64,000 nt of DNA from Gymnogyps californianus. Its lineage: Eukaryota; Chordata; Aves; Accipitriformes; Cathartidae. This document shows positions 1 to 10,852 of the stretch, one piece after another. The stretch spans positions 28,005,437-28,069,436 of the forward strand of contig NC_059500.1 in assembly GCF_018139145.2 (NCBI RefSeq). Direction: 5' to 3'. The position numbers were made by a program, and so were the translations under genes. Below the pieces are notes generated by a model, which saw nothing but the letters and a program-made list of their open reading frames with translations, was not told where the DNA came from and searched no databases. Position 1 is the first letter of the stretch. Each line of letters opens with the position of its first letter.

Positions 1-2517
1 ACTGGCCTTTTAAACCTTTACACTTATTTGAATAAGCCACAACAGAAAGAGTAGGTCCTCCAGTCTTACTTGAAGGGAATAATTAGGCTATTTGGCAGAC
101 CAAGTTTGGAGTGTCTAGTGGCTTTTCCTAAAATAAAAAGTATAATGAGGAATCACACATAAATTTTAGAAACAGATATGCTACTTCCTTTACAGTTTCA
201 GAGAGGAGTGATTTCTTTAAAAGGTCAAAGGGAATTTTGCACCAGGAATAGGTATTTTAATCATTATTTTCATCATTGACTGATTACAATAGAATTACTT
301 ACAGTCTATGATTTAAGCAGTCTGCTACAAGATTCAGAGTACTCCAAAACATATTAGAAGGCATTTTCAATCTAACATCACACTTTTTCCTTAAAATCTA
401 CTTATAGCAACCTCACATTTTAATTTCAGTTAACCAACACACTTCTGCACAACAGCTTTTGTTCCCTGCCCCTCTGCTTTGAACGAAGAGCTAGAGGTTA
501 AATAAACAGCTGATTACAGACAATCTGAGTAAAACCTCTACCCTTATTAGCCTCACCTCTCCGTACCAGTTGTATAAGGCAAAAGTCTTCCCTTCTCCCT
601 CCTCCCATCGCAAAATTTCTCCTTTGGAGTATGCAGACATGCCCTAAAGAGTATTACACTAGTTTTCAATGTTTGGTTTGTCCCAGTTGGTTGACGCTGT
701 GTCAGTCTTTCTGTCACACACACAGACAATACTTACTATTTTGATTTCATATGTTCCCACTGGTGCTGTCTGACTGGAATTTTCCAATGTTTTTTCTTTG
801 TGTTAATCAGTTACACAGCTAGCTTGAGACCATCTGTAGTCAAGCAATTTGGTAAACTGACGTCTCTGGACCACAGCTAAGCTTCAATGCCTATGCCCAA
901 AATCCAGAAAATGCGCAAGTGCCCTTGTTGCTATAAAGGCCACCAAACAACTCTATGCTTACTGAAGTAAGCTCAGCAACCCAGAGAAGAGAAACCTGAC
1001 ATCTGTCAAGTGATTAGTATTTCTGCATATAATCCAGAGCATCATGCAGTGAATCAGGTCTTATATTTTATATAACACAGTTTTCATGAAACAGACTTCT
1101 ATCTCAGCCTGCTCAGACAAAGAAGCATTCCTACTTCCTTGAGCACATCTGCATTACTCTGCAAGGAAAGAACGATTTACATTTCAACAGACATAAAGCC
1201 GTAAGTCTGCTCAGCACCTGAACAAGTCTGGAGACAAAAAGAGTTAATGGTTTTAATAAGACACAGAACTGACTACTTGATAAAACAGTTAAGCGAGGCA
1301 CCTGGCAAAATTTATCAGGAAGCAGCCACCAAACTATTCTCTCCAAAGCTCCCTCCTCTGCAAGAATGAAATGCACACAATTTTAGAGACAGAGAGGGAG
1401 AACAGAAGCCTTCACCCTCAGGTAAGACTAGCAATAGCATTGCACGTGGAATGAGGGCTGAACAACTATTAAGTGAATGAAGGCCTCCACATACCTTGCA
1501 AGGATGCTCCAAACACAGAATCAACAGAGACAATTAAGACTTTCCAAGGACATTCTCATATTTAAACACTGCAGCTCAAGACGTTAGGTTTGGATATTGT
1601 GTTTTCTGTCATGTGACATCCATCTAATCCACAGGCCAGATGAGTAAAACCAGAGTTCTATAAAGCCCTTCCCTTATCACCCACTCCTACCTCAATCTTA
1701 TGCCCTGGTACTGAGGATACTCAAGAGCTTGTTACAAAGGGAGATGAAGCAAATTTCACTGCAAAGCTTTCTCTGTTTACGTTCCCAAGGTAATAGAAAG
1801 CATTAACTAGTGAAAAAGGTTATTTCAAACAAATTCAACATGTGTTATATGTGTACATGTACCTACAGTACTTTCTACACTGTGGCTGGGTTGTAAGAAC
1901 GCCCCCACAAAGCTGCTCATGCATCACTGTTTACAGACTAGAAAATAGCTGCCCTTTCTAAACCTGGGACAGAAAAATCCAAATGCCAAAATCTTCAGAT
2001 GAAGAAAGTTTTTTCTAAAGCATCAGTATCTGAGTCTTGTTCTCTCGGCACATACAGAGCTCTTAAGCTACTGCTTAAGTGAGGAACCCTACAAGATGAA
2101 AATTAGGTTGTTCCAGAGACTTATCTGAAGATACAATATACAAACATTAGCTATACTAAGAGTACTAAAAACAAAAAAGAAAGCCCCACACATTCAATCT
2201 GCACTTGAAATATTTCATTTCGGACTTCATCATCCCACTCCTACTGATGCAAGTAACATCATCCTCACTGAGTGTACTGATCACAAAGATTACTTGAATC
2301 CCACTGCACATGCAAAGCCTTTCAAGGATGGCATTACTAAGCTGCCGAAGTGAAGTTTTCAAAAGATCTTCCTGTATTTGTAGAAGGTGCCTGGCTTGTG
2401 TGCCTTATACAAAAGCAACACTTGCAACTCTGAGTTCTCGTTCTAGTCTTCACTTGTGCCGTAATGCAACTACAGTGCTGTAGGTCTGACTATATTTTGC
2501 TATTTTACTATGCATTT
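1..2517. other. RGMB intron, unique sequence
   Basis: Part of the intron downstream of the RGMB exon (the gene reads leftward). I see no exon, no complete repeat and no long open frame with recognisable protein content here. Since the last RGMB coding exon is absent from 1-14361, this intron is longer than 14.3 kb. Confidence 0.6.
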
Positions 2518-2602
2518 CATAGAATCATAGAATCATTTAGGGTGGAAAAGACCCTTAAAATCATCAAGTCCAACCGTTAACCTAACACTACCAAGTCCGC
2601 CA

Positions 2603-4065
2603 CTAAACCACGTCACTAAGCGCCACATCTCTTTTAAACACCTTCAGGGATGGTGACTCACCGACTTCCTTGGTCAGCCGGTTCCAATGCTTGATAACCC
2701 TTTCTGTGAAGAAATTTTTCCTAATACCCAATCTAAACCTCCCCTGGTGTAACTTGAGGCCATTTCCTCTTGTTCTATCACTTGTTACTTGGGAAAAGAG
2801 AGCGACACCCACCTGGCTACAGCCTCCTTCCAGGTAGCTGTAGAGAGCTATGAGGTCTCCCCTGAGCCTCCTTTTCTCCAGACTAAACAACCCCAGTTCC
2901 CGCAGCCACTCCTCATAAGACTTGTTCTCTAGACCCTTCACTAGCTTTGTTGCTCTTCTTTGGACGCGCTCCAGCGCCTCAGCGTCTTTCTTGTAGCGAG
3001 GGGCCCAGAACTCAACACAGTATTCGAGGTGCAGTCTCGCCAGTGCCGAGTACAGGGGGACGATCACTTCCCTAGTCCTGCTGGCCACACTATTTCTGAT
3101 AGAAGCCAGGATGCTATTGGCCTTCTTGGCCACCTGGCCACACTGCTGGCTCATGTTCAGGCAGCTGTCGACCAACATCCCCAGGTCCTTTTCCACCGGG
3201 CAGCTTTCTAGCCACTCTTCCCCAACACTGTAGCGTTGCATGAGGTTGTTACAACCCAAGTGAAGGACTCGGCACTTAGCCTTGTTGAATCTCATACGAT
3301 TGGCCTCGGCCCATTGATCCAGCATGTCCAGATCCCTCTGTAGAGCCTTTCTACCCTCAAGCAGATCAACACTCCTGCCCAGCTTGGTGTCTGTAGTTGA
3401 TCCCCTCATCTGGATCATTGATAAAGATATTAAACAGAACTGACCCCAATACTGAGCCCTGGGGAACATCACTTGTGACCCGCTGCCAACTGAATTTAAC
3501 TTCATTCACCACAACTCTTTGGGCCTGGCCAGCCAGCCAGTGTTTTTACCCAGCAAACAGTACACTCATCCAAGCCACGAGCCGCCAGTTTCACCAGAAG
3601 AATGCTGTGGGAAACAGTCTTAAAGGCTTTAAAGTCCAGGTAAATAACATCCACAGCCTTTCCATCATCCACTAAGCAGGTCATCTTGTCATAGAAGGAG
3701 ATCAGGTTAGTCAAGCAGGATCTGCCTTTCATAAACCCATGCTGAGTGGGCCTGATCACCTGCTTGTCCTGTACCTGCCATGTGATGGCACTCAAGATAA
3801 TCTGCTCCATAACCTTCCCCAGCACCAAGGCCAGACTGACAGGCCTGTACTTCCCTGGATCCTCCTTCCAGCTCTTCTTGTAGACGGGTGTCACATTTAC
3901 TAACCTCCAGTCAACTGGGACCTCTCCAGTTAGCCAGGACTGCTGATAAATGATGGAAAGTGGCTTGGTGAGCATTTCTACCAGCTCCCTCAGTACCCCT
4001 GGGGGGAACCCATCTGGCCCCATAGACCTGTGTGTATCTAAGTGGTGTAGCAGGTTGCTAACCAT
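2603..4065 (-). pseudogene. CR1 ORF2 reverse transcriptase, broken
   Basis: Two minus-strand frames together cover the RT domain. The upstream part (3502-4065) retains YLDF, which holds the first catalytic Asp of the palm, although the following SKAFD reads KAFKT. Between about 3393 and 3505 the frame is disturbed: the [20 protein letters not shown] block is read as a shifted [17 protein letters not shown]. The sequence that should encode FADDTKLG has been deleted, leaving STTDTKLG. The downstream part is then open from DTKLG to the end of the ORF. The second catalytic site is therefore lost and the protein cannot be functional. Confidence 0.85.
2681..3393 (-). repeat. Left arm of a 713-bp near-identical inverted repeat (CR1-derived)
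   Basis: Its reverse complement matches 8803-9515 with no indel. By eye I find a single difference (position 2942 against 9254). The arms have identical length and the spacing between them is 5,409 bases. Flanking CR1 sequence on both sides diverges at once. Confidence 0.9.
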
Positions 4066-4817
4066 TTCCCCTTGGATTATGGGGGCTTCATTTTGCTCCC
4101 CATACCTGCCTTCCAGCTCAGCGGGCTGGGTACCCTGAGAACAATTGGTCTTACTATTAAAGACTGAGGCAAAGAAGGCATTAAGTACCTCAGCCTTTTC
4201 CTCATCCTTTGTGACTATGTTTCCGCTGCATTCAATAAAGGATGGAGATTCTCCTTAGCCCTCCTTTTGTTGCTAACATATTTATAGCAACATTTTTTAT
4301 CATCTTTTGTGGCAGTAGCCAGATTAAGTTCTAGTTGGGCTTTGGCCCTTCTAATTTTCTCTCTGCATAACCTCACGACATCCTTGTAGCCCTCCTAAGT
4401 TGCCTGCCCCTTCTTCCAAAGGTCATAAATGCTCTTTTTATCCTGAGTTCCAGCCAAAGCTCTCTGCTCAGCCAGGCTGGTCTTCTTCCCTGCCAGCTCA
4501 TCTTTCGGCACATAGGGACAGCCTGCTTGCGTGCCTTTAAGATTTCCTTCTTGAAGAATGTCCAGCCTTCCTGGACTCCTTTGCTCTTCAGGACTGCCTC
4601 CCAAGGGACTCTGTCAACCAGGACTCTAAACAGGCCAAAGTCTGCCCTCTAGAAGTCCAAGGTAGCAGTTCTGCTAACCATATTCCTTAATTCTCCAAGA
4701 ATCGAAAACCCTATCATTTTATTATCGCTGTACCCAAGGCAGCCTCCAACCATCACGTCACCCACAAGTCCTTCTCTGTTCACAAACAAAAGGTCCAAGT
4801 GCGGCAGCTTCCCCAGT

Positions 4818-5530
4818 TCACTCACCCACCAACTGTGTCAGGAAGTTATCCTCCACACGCTCCAGGAACCTCATAGACTGTTTCCTCTCTGCTGTATTAT
4901 ATTTCCAGCAGACATCTGATAAGTTGAAATCCCCCATGAGAACAAGGCCTAGCGATCGTGAGACTTGTCCCAGCTGCTTACATAATATTTCATCTGTCTC
5001 TTCATTCTGGTTGGGTGGTCTGTAACAGACTCCCACCATGATATCTGCCTTATTGGCCTTTCCCTTCATTCTTACCCATAAACACTCGACCCTTTCATCA
5101 CCATTGTCAAGTTCTAGACAGTCAAAACATTCCCTAACATACTAGGCTACTCCACTGCCTCTTCTTCCTTGCCTATCCCTTCTGAAGAGTTTATAGCCAT
5201 CCATTGCAGCACTCCAGTTGCGCGAGTCATTCCACCACATTTCCGTGATTGCAACTATATCATAGTTTTCGAGCTGCACAATGGCTTCCAACTACTCCTG
5301 TTTGTTGCCTGTGCTGCATGCATTGGTATAGATGCACTTCAGTTGGGCTATTGATCCTGCCACCTTTTTGGGGGGAGAAGCCATAATTCCTACGTGACCA
5401 TTCTCAGGTGCTTCCGTGGTTTCTAACGCATCAACAACCCTTGTGTCTTTGCTGCCGCATGGATCTCCATCCCCTACCTCCACTGAGATGGCTAAGGTGC
5501 TGCGTGCATTAGTATATAGACATTTCAAAT
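4818..5530 (-). pseudogene. CR1 ORF2 endonuclease domain remnants
   Basis: The apurinic-like endonuclease at the N-terminus of CR1 ORF2 nicks target DNA. Here it is in pieces. LKCIYTNA lies near 5340, AITEMWWNDSRNWSAAMDGYK follows, and GVCYRPPNQNEETDE and MGDFNLSDVCW lie at 4818-5069. The tryptophan-rich and GDFN motifs are family hallmarks. In-frame stops interrupt them. A second LKCIYTNA-like start (MKCLYTNARST) lies about 190 bases upstream at 5528. Confidence 0.8.
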
Positions 5531-5667
5531 GTGCTCCAGTGTAGACAGCACATCGTGGAGCAGACTGGAGGACAGGACCTCGCTAGAACACTGTCCCTCA
5601 AACACTGGCATGTTGCCCCATGGCTTATCACTAATGAGGATGGTTTTATCCCTTTCCCCCTTCAAAT

Positions 5668-6110
5668 CTAGTTTAAAGCTCTTTCAGTAAGCACTGCTAA
5701 CTCTTGTGCAAACACCCTTTCCCCTCTTTGAGATAGGTGTACCCCATCTGTCACCAGTAGGCCTGGTGTCATGTAGACTGACCTGTGATCAAAAAACCTA
5801 CAATTCTGCCAGTGACACCAGTCACAGAGCCAGATACTGATCAGCTGGGTCTTCCTGTTTCTTCCAACATCATTCCCTGCAACTGAAAGGATAGAGGAAA
5901 AAACTACTTGTGCTCCTGATCCCTTAACCAGTTGTCCCAAGGCCCTGAAGTCTCTTTGACTGCCCTTGGACTTCTTATTGCAACTTTGTCCCTGCTTACA
6001 TGATAAAGCAATAATGGATAATAATCCGAGGGCTGTACCAGGGTAGGAAGTTTTCTCGTAACATCTTTAACGTGGTGTAGCCCTTCCATAGCAACAAGAC
6101 ACAAATCCAA
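5668..6110 (-). pseudogene. CR1 ORF1 C-terminal esterase-like domain, truncated
   Basis: Two overlapping minus-strand frames (5904-6110, then 5668-5940) read like the C-terminal half of the CR1 ORF1 protein, an SGNH/GDSL-type esterase domain. They contain VQPSDYYPLLLYHV, GPWDNWL, KGSGAQVVFSSIL, WCHWQN, GLLVTDGVHLSQRGERVF and ERALN. The DGVHLSQRG segment corresponds to the D-x-x-H catalytic block of the family. A frameshift near 5910-5935 separates the two parts. The 5' end is truncated at about 6113. Confidence 0.75.
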
Positions 6111-6113
6111 CTT

Positions 6114-8788
6114 GTGTATCTAGAAATGCAATTTCAGGCATTCAAGCCTTCTATGCCTACTACAGGCAAAATTCCTGAGGAAAGAGTTCAGACAAAACCT
6201 AAGAATTCAACTTCATCTAGATGTTAAAAAACACAGATAATGACGTACCACATGCAAGAAGGTGACACTACTTACTGAACAGGCAGTGCCTCTGGAAAAA
6301 TCTGAAGGTTGTTGGTTGTTCTTTTGATTGTTTGAGTTTTTTTTAACATAGAAGGACAGAAGGTTCCTGTTGTTCTATGGACAGATTTTGATCTTGCCTA
6401 GTTTTACTCATAATTTTACTGTAACGGTCCCCAAGTCCATTTTCTTCCCCAGACATTTGCCATGACTGGGTTGTACATTCAGGCAAGGGCTTGTATCACC
6501 ACCACACAATCATGCAGAACCTACCTCAACACTGATGAAGACCCAAGGTGCTACTAAAATTCACAGACCCACCTCATCCTCCCCAATTACTACTCCAAGC
6601 ACGGATGGCCACAATACACGTCTTGGAAAGGTTACAGTCAGCATTCAGGTACATAATAAGGGAAGCTAGTTAGAGAGGCAGGGAACACTGATTACAATTA
6701 TGTTATGCAAGTATTTAACAACTGAATATCCAGCCAGTGGAATATGCGCATTGAAAGGGTGTCTCCACAATGTTTCTTATGACATTAGGTTTTGCTACTG
6801 AGCATTTCCTGTCCTAACAGAGTGCAGCAGGGAAGCAGATGAGATCCCACAGTGCGCCTATCTAGTGACATGTCTGTAAGTCTGCACAAAGTGCAATAGG
6901 TCAGGCAGACTGCTGAGATGGCACTCTGATGTAGCTGAAGAAACACCTTGCTATTCATGCTTCTCAGCTTTATCTTCAGCATAGGTCTGCATGCCCTACC
7001 TCATGCCTAGCATCATGAGAAAACATTCAGATGCTCTCCTTACGCACCATTTCATTCTATTGGAAAAGATAGGGAAGGATGTTTAAAGAAAAACACAGCC
7101 CTGATGATTTACTAATGATTTCATCAAGCACTGGAGAATAGGTAGGAGATGTTTCAGCAGGAGGTTTTATGATACTAGACCAGTGGTCTACCAAATATCC
7201 CTGGCAAGACTGTTAAGGACTTAACAAGTGGTCTGTGAAAGGCAGCTCTTAAAAATTCATAGGTAGATAACTGCATAGCATACATGACATTTCTAAAGGG
7301 GTTGTGCAATGCCATCCAAAAGCTTTTAGAGTTTCATACACACACATAGGAAAATTTAAACTGGAATGCATTAAATGACCTTCTGATCACCAGCTGAAAA
7401 TTTCACAGCTTCCCTCTCCAGAGGTGTGCAATAGGCGTGAAGCACGTGAGTATCTCAGAAACCAAGCATCACTCATCACCTGCTGAAAACTGACCTATGC
7501 CAAAAGGTGGAAGTAGAGAGATTTAATAAAGGAAAATCATAAGGACTCATTGTAAAGTTTTGATTCAATAGCCTCATTTCAAGTTACATCACAGGCCAGC
7601 TCCTTTTTATATGCATAGCAGGTTTTTGGGATGAAACAAAACTGAAAGGTGTGTTACAAATGCTAATGACTGCTCAGTCCATCAGACAGCACTAGGCATC
7701 ACCCAAAGCAGGATTTCTTCACGTTTCTCTCCCTATACCCATGCTTTTGTGATGCGCTATTTGCTGAAGTCGACATAGCTCAAGGACACCACCAAAAGGT
7801 GTATGTGCAAAAGACGCTTTGCTTCTTCCGTGCATGTTGGGGGTGGGGAGGGCATGGTGAGGGCAAACTGTCCAGGGAAAATTTAGGCGCTACCTCAGTG
7901 ATGCTGCTGGGGCCAACTTCTCAGAAGCAAGAACTGCTGGGAGTGTTACAAAACTAAATACAGTAATCCCTCTTCAGCCTGCTGTACTTCAGCCTGCTTC
8001 TGTGGTACAGAAGCACCACAAGACATTTTACCATGACATGTTCCTACTTCATGTCAGAGAAGAAAATGGGAAGGGAAGGCGTGTGGATTCCATGCACAAC
8101 AGAGAAATAAAGAGGAAGTCAACCTGAAAACAAGACAGTTCAGCATTAGATGATTTCCAAAAGGAAAGCCAAGATCACTCAAGAATGTGGTTTCTTGAAT
8201 GTGGTTAAGCAAGAAGGTCACTGTTCATAAATCGTTCTAGAAATCAATTTATTATTAATTTCAAAACTACCCAGAACTTGACCATAGTTAAGCATTGTTA
8301 AACAATGGCAACAGTAGCTAAAACACTCCACCTCCTTTTCTCAGGTGGACAAACCAAGAAGAAAGTTTCTCCCCCCTCCCCTGCAGTGGGCCTATAAAGC
8401 TTATATGGCAAAAAACAGGAAAGCAAAGCCTGTTTAAGCGCACAACATTAACTCCTATCGCCATGTCTGAGAAAAAACTGCCTCTTATAATCATTAATTT
8501 ATTCTCTGTCCTACTGCCCTCAAGAGACCCCCCAGAGGCTTTAAAGACATTCAGATCATGCTGAATGAGTATGTATGCATCTCTCCTTTCCTCTGCACCC
8601 CACAAAAGCAGGTGTTGAAGGCACTGAAATGTCTGTAACAGTTGTCCAGCAGCCCCACAAATGTCACAGACAAGAAAACAGTTTAATGCCTGACAAAATG
8701 CCATAGCTTGTCCTATAAAACCACCTCTAGTAAGGCCAGGCTGTCCTGAACACCAGGAAACGGCATTGTTTATCTTTACACCAGTGAA
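6114..8788. other. RGMB intron, unique sequence between the two CR1 copies
   Basis: I recognise no exon, LTR or LINE here. The open frame at 8318-8872 on the minus strand resembles no known protein and its end runs antisense into the CR1 copy at 8789. Confidence 0.5.
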
Positions 8789-9674
8789 GCTCAGTAAGTT
8801 TGCAGACACCAAGCTGGGCAGGAGTGTTGATCTGCTTGAGGGTAGAAAGGCTCTACAGAGGGATCTGGACATGCTGGATCAATGGGCCGAGGCCAATCGT
8901 ATGAGATTCAACAAGGCTAAGTGCCGAGTCCTTCACTTGGGTTGTAACAACCTCATGCAACGCTACAGTGTTGGGGAAGAGTGGCTAGAAAGCTGCCCGG
9001 TGGAAAAGGACCTGGGGATGTTGGTCGACAGCTGCCTGAACATGAGCCAGCAGTGTGGCCAGGTGGCCAAGAAGGCCAATAGCATCCTGGCTTCTATCAG
9101 AAATAGTGTGGCCAGCAGGACTAGGGAAGTGATCGTCCCCCTGTACTCGGCACTGGCGAGACTGCACCTCGAATACTGTGTTGAGTTCTGGGCCCCTCGC
9201 TACAAGAAAGACGCTGAGGCGCTGGAGCGCGTCCAAAGAAGAGCAACAAAGCTCGTGAAGGGTCTAGAGAACAAGTCTTATGAGGAGTGGCTGCGGGAAC
9301 TGGGGTTGTTTAGTCTGGAGAAAAGGAGGCTCAGGGGAGACCTCATAGCTCTCTACAGCTACCTGGAAGGAGGCTGTAGCCAGGTGGGTGTCGCTCTCTT
9401 TTCCCAAGTAACAAGTGATAGAACAAGAGGAAATGGCCTCAAGTTACACCAGGGGAGGTTTAGATTGGGTATTAGGAAAAATTTCTTCACAGAAAGGGTT
9501 ATCAAGCATTGGAACAGGCTGCCCAACGAAGTGTTTGAGTCACCATCCCTGAAGGTATTTAAAAGACGTGTAGATGTGCCACTTAGGGGCATGGTTTAGT
9601 GTGATTTGGCAGTGTTAGATTTACAGTTGGACTCGATCTTAAAGGTCTTTTCCACCCTAAATGATTCTATGATG
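8789..9674 (+). mobile_element. CR1 LINE 3' fragment, 5'-truncated, inverted relative to the copy at 2518-6113
   Basis: Starts abruptly in the RT domain (CTCAGTAAGTTTGCAGACAC) and runs to the CR1 tail ATGATTCTATGATG at 9674. One frame (open 8766-9599) is uninterrupted from [10 protein letters not shown] to the ORF2 stop. It includes the CR1 blocks [58 protein letters not shown] and [10 protein letters not shown]. The palm motif FADD is FAD-T because three bases are missing, so it lacks one catalytic Asp. The 5' truncation is the normal result of incomplete reverse transcription. The match to the other copy over 8803-9515 is almost perfect (see findings). Confidence 0.95.
8803..9515 (+). repeat. 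Right arm of the 713-bp near-identical inverted repeat
   Basis: Partner of 2681-3393, with positions paired as x and 12196-x. The translations of the two arms are identical. The one nucleotide difference I see (C at 9254) is silent. Confidence 0.9.
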
Positions 9675-10414
9675 TCCTCCAACAAAACTGTAGTATGTAC
9701 TACTACTGAGAAATAAAGACAAATTCATCTTTACCTTAGGCAGGATGTCCATAAAGACAAAAAAACTAATCACTTGTGATCAGTCATCTGTTGCTCCTAC
9801 TTTGAAGAAAAACTGAATGGTAACTGGAAGACAAATGTTTTAATATTACTTAAAGACGACCAAGTACACTGTGTTCAGTCTGCTACGACTTCCTGCAAAA
9901 ATAGAAACCATGCTGCAAAAGAAACATTTAAATATTTCTACTCTGGGAAAAAGAACACTTATACCCAACATTCCCCTACCCTGCTAATACCACCAATTCC
10001 CAGGTTCAAAGCCCAGTAAATCCACTACAGTAAAAGCTCTGAGGTTTTTTCCTTTTCTGTCCTTCACTCTCTCACCTTCAAGCTAGCCACTACGAAACAC
10101 CTGGATAGGAAAAACTCCATTTCCAGTTACCGCAAACAAGAAGGAAAGTTTTCTATAGGCAAGCCCAAGCACCTCTGCCTCATTTGCTATTCAGGGAGAA
10201 CTACACTAGTGATATCCAGAACACCTGTCACAGTAATGAAAGCCAATAAAGACTTCATACCCCTCCAAATAAAGCACACAAATAATAAAAAAAAACCCCT
10301 TCTATTTAATGCATCCTAAGACAACAGTCTTCCTACCTGCTCCCTCTGCAGCCCCTTGTAACAGCCATTTTTCCTCAGGAAACCCCAAAACAGGCCCCAA
10401 GACAGGGGAGCTCT

Positions 10415-10550
10415 TTAGAGCTGGAGAAATCAGGCATGAAGATGCCAGTGACCTACTCAAAACTCATACAGGAAGTCCATCAGAAAGAAAAAGAAAGGAG
10501 AGATTGAACGCAGTTTCCCAGCTACTTGGTGATGATCCTTCAGTCTCCAT
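10415..10550 (+). repeat. Possible MIR-like SINE relic
   Basis: The order of elements resembles the core and 3' half of ancient tRNA-derived SINEs (MIR type): GCTGGAGAAATCAGGC, GTGACCTACTCAAAACTCAT, ACAGGAAGTCCATCAG, GATTGAACGCAG, CCCAGCTACT. Divergence is high, so this is tentative. Confidence 0.3.
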
Positions 10551-10832
10551 CTGAAAGGCCCTAGGATCCTATGCCAAGGGGCATAAGCACATCAGACAAG
10601 CTCAAAAAACCCTGGAGTTTCAAGTTTCAGCTAGACCACAACATACAAAAGCTTTGTTCACTGGCAAGAAACAGATGTTGTTACTATGGGCATCACAAAT
10701 ATGCAAAACACCTACAAACAAATTGCCAAGAGCATTTTGTGAATAAATACACAACTCCCAGAAGAAGACATACCCTTCCAATTAAGGAATTAAAGGAAGA
10801 GTTTTCCTGCTTTTCATACTTTCCTGCCAGAT

Positions 10833-10852
10833 GGGGGGGGGGGGGGGGGGGG
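10833..10852 (+). repeat. Homopolymer G20
   Basis: Twenty consecutive G on the plus strand (C-run in RGMB sense) within the intron. It could form a G-quadruplex and its length is prone to assembly error. Confidence 0.95.

Larger units (their letters stand above)
2518..6113 (-). mobile_element. CR1 LINE, about 3.6 kb, 5'-truncated within ORF1, decayed
   Basis: The 3' end is on the left: 2518 starts with two units of CATAGAAT, the reverse complement of the CR1 tail. Going upstream on the minus strand I can read the C-terminal reverse-transcriptase region (to about 3390), the RT core (3502-4065, with YRPVSL, GFMKGRSCLTNLI and YLDF), and endonuclease pieces (CYRPPNQNEE and GDFNLSDVCW at 4818-5069, AITEMWWNDSRNWSAAMDGY near 5180-5270). 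Further up are the ORF2 start (about 5340-5530) and the C-terminal half of the ORF1 esterase-like protein (5668-6110, with GAQVVFSSIL, DGVHLSQRGERVFA and VQPSDYYPLLL). Similarity stops near 6113. Stops and frameshifts separate these blocks, so the element is dead. It is a long copy by CR1 standards, since most avian CR1s are under 1 kb. Confidence 0.93.

Noticed and set aside
2960..3211. Plus-strand 83-codon frame, repeated identically at 8985-9236 on the minus strand
   Set aside because: It is the antisense shadow of the CR1 RT in the two near-identical arms. The repetition comes from the inverted repeat, not from a duplicated gene.
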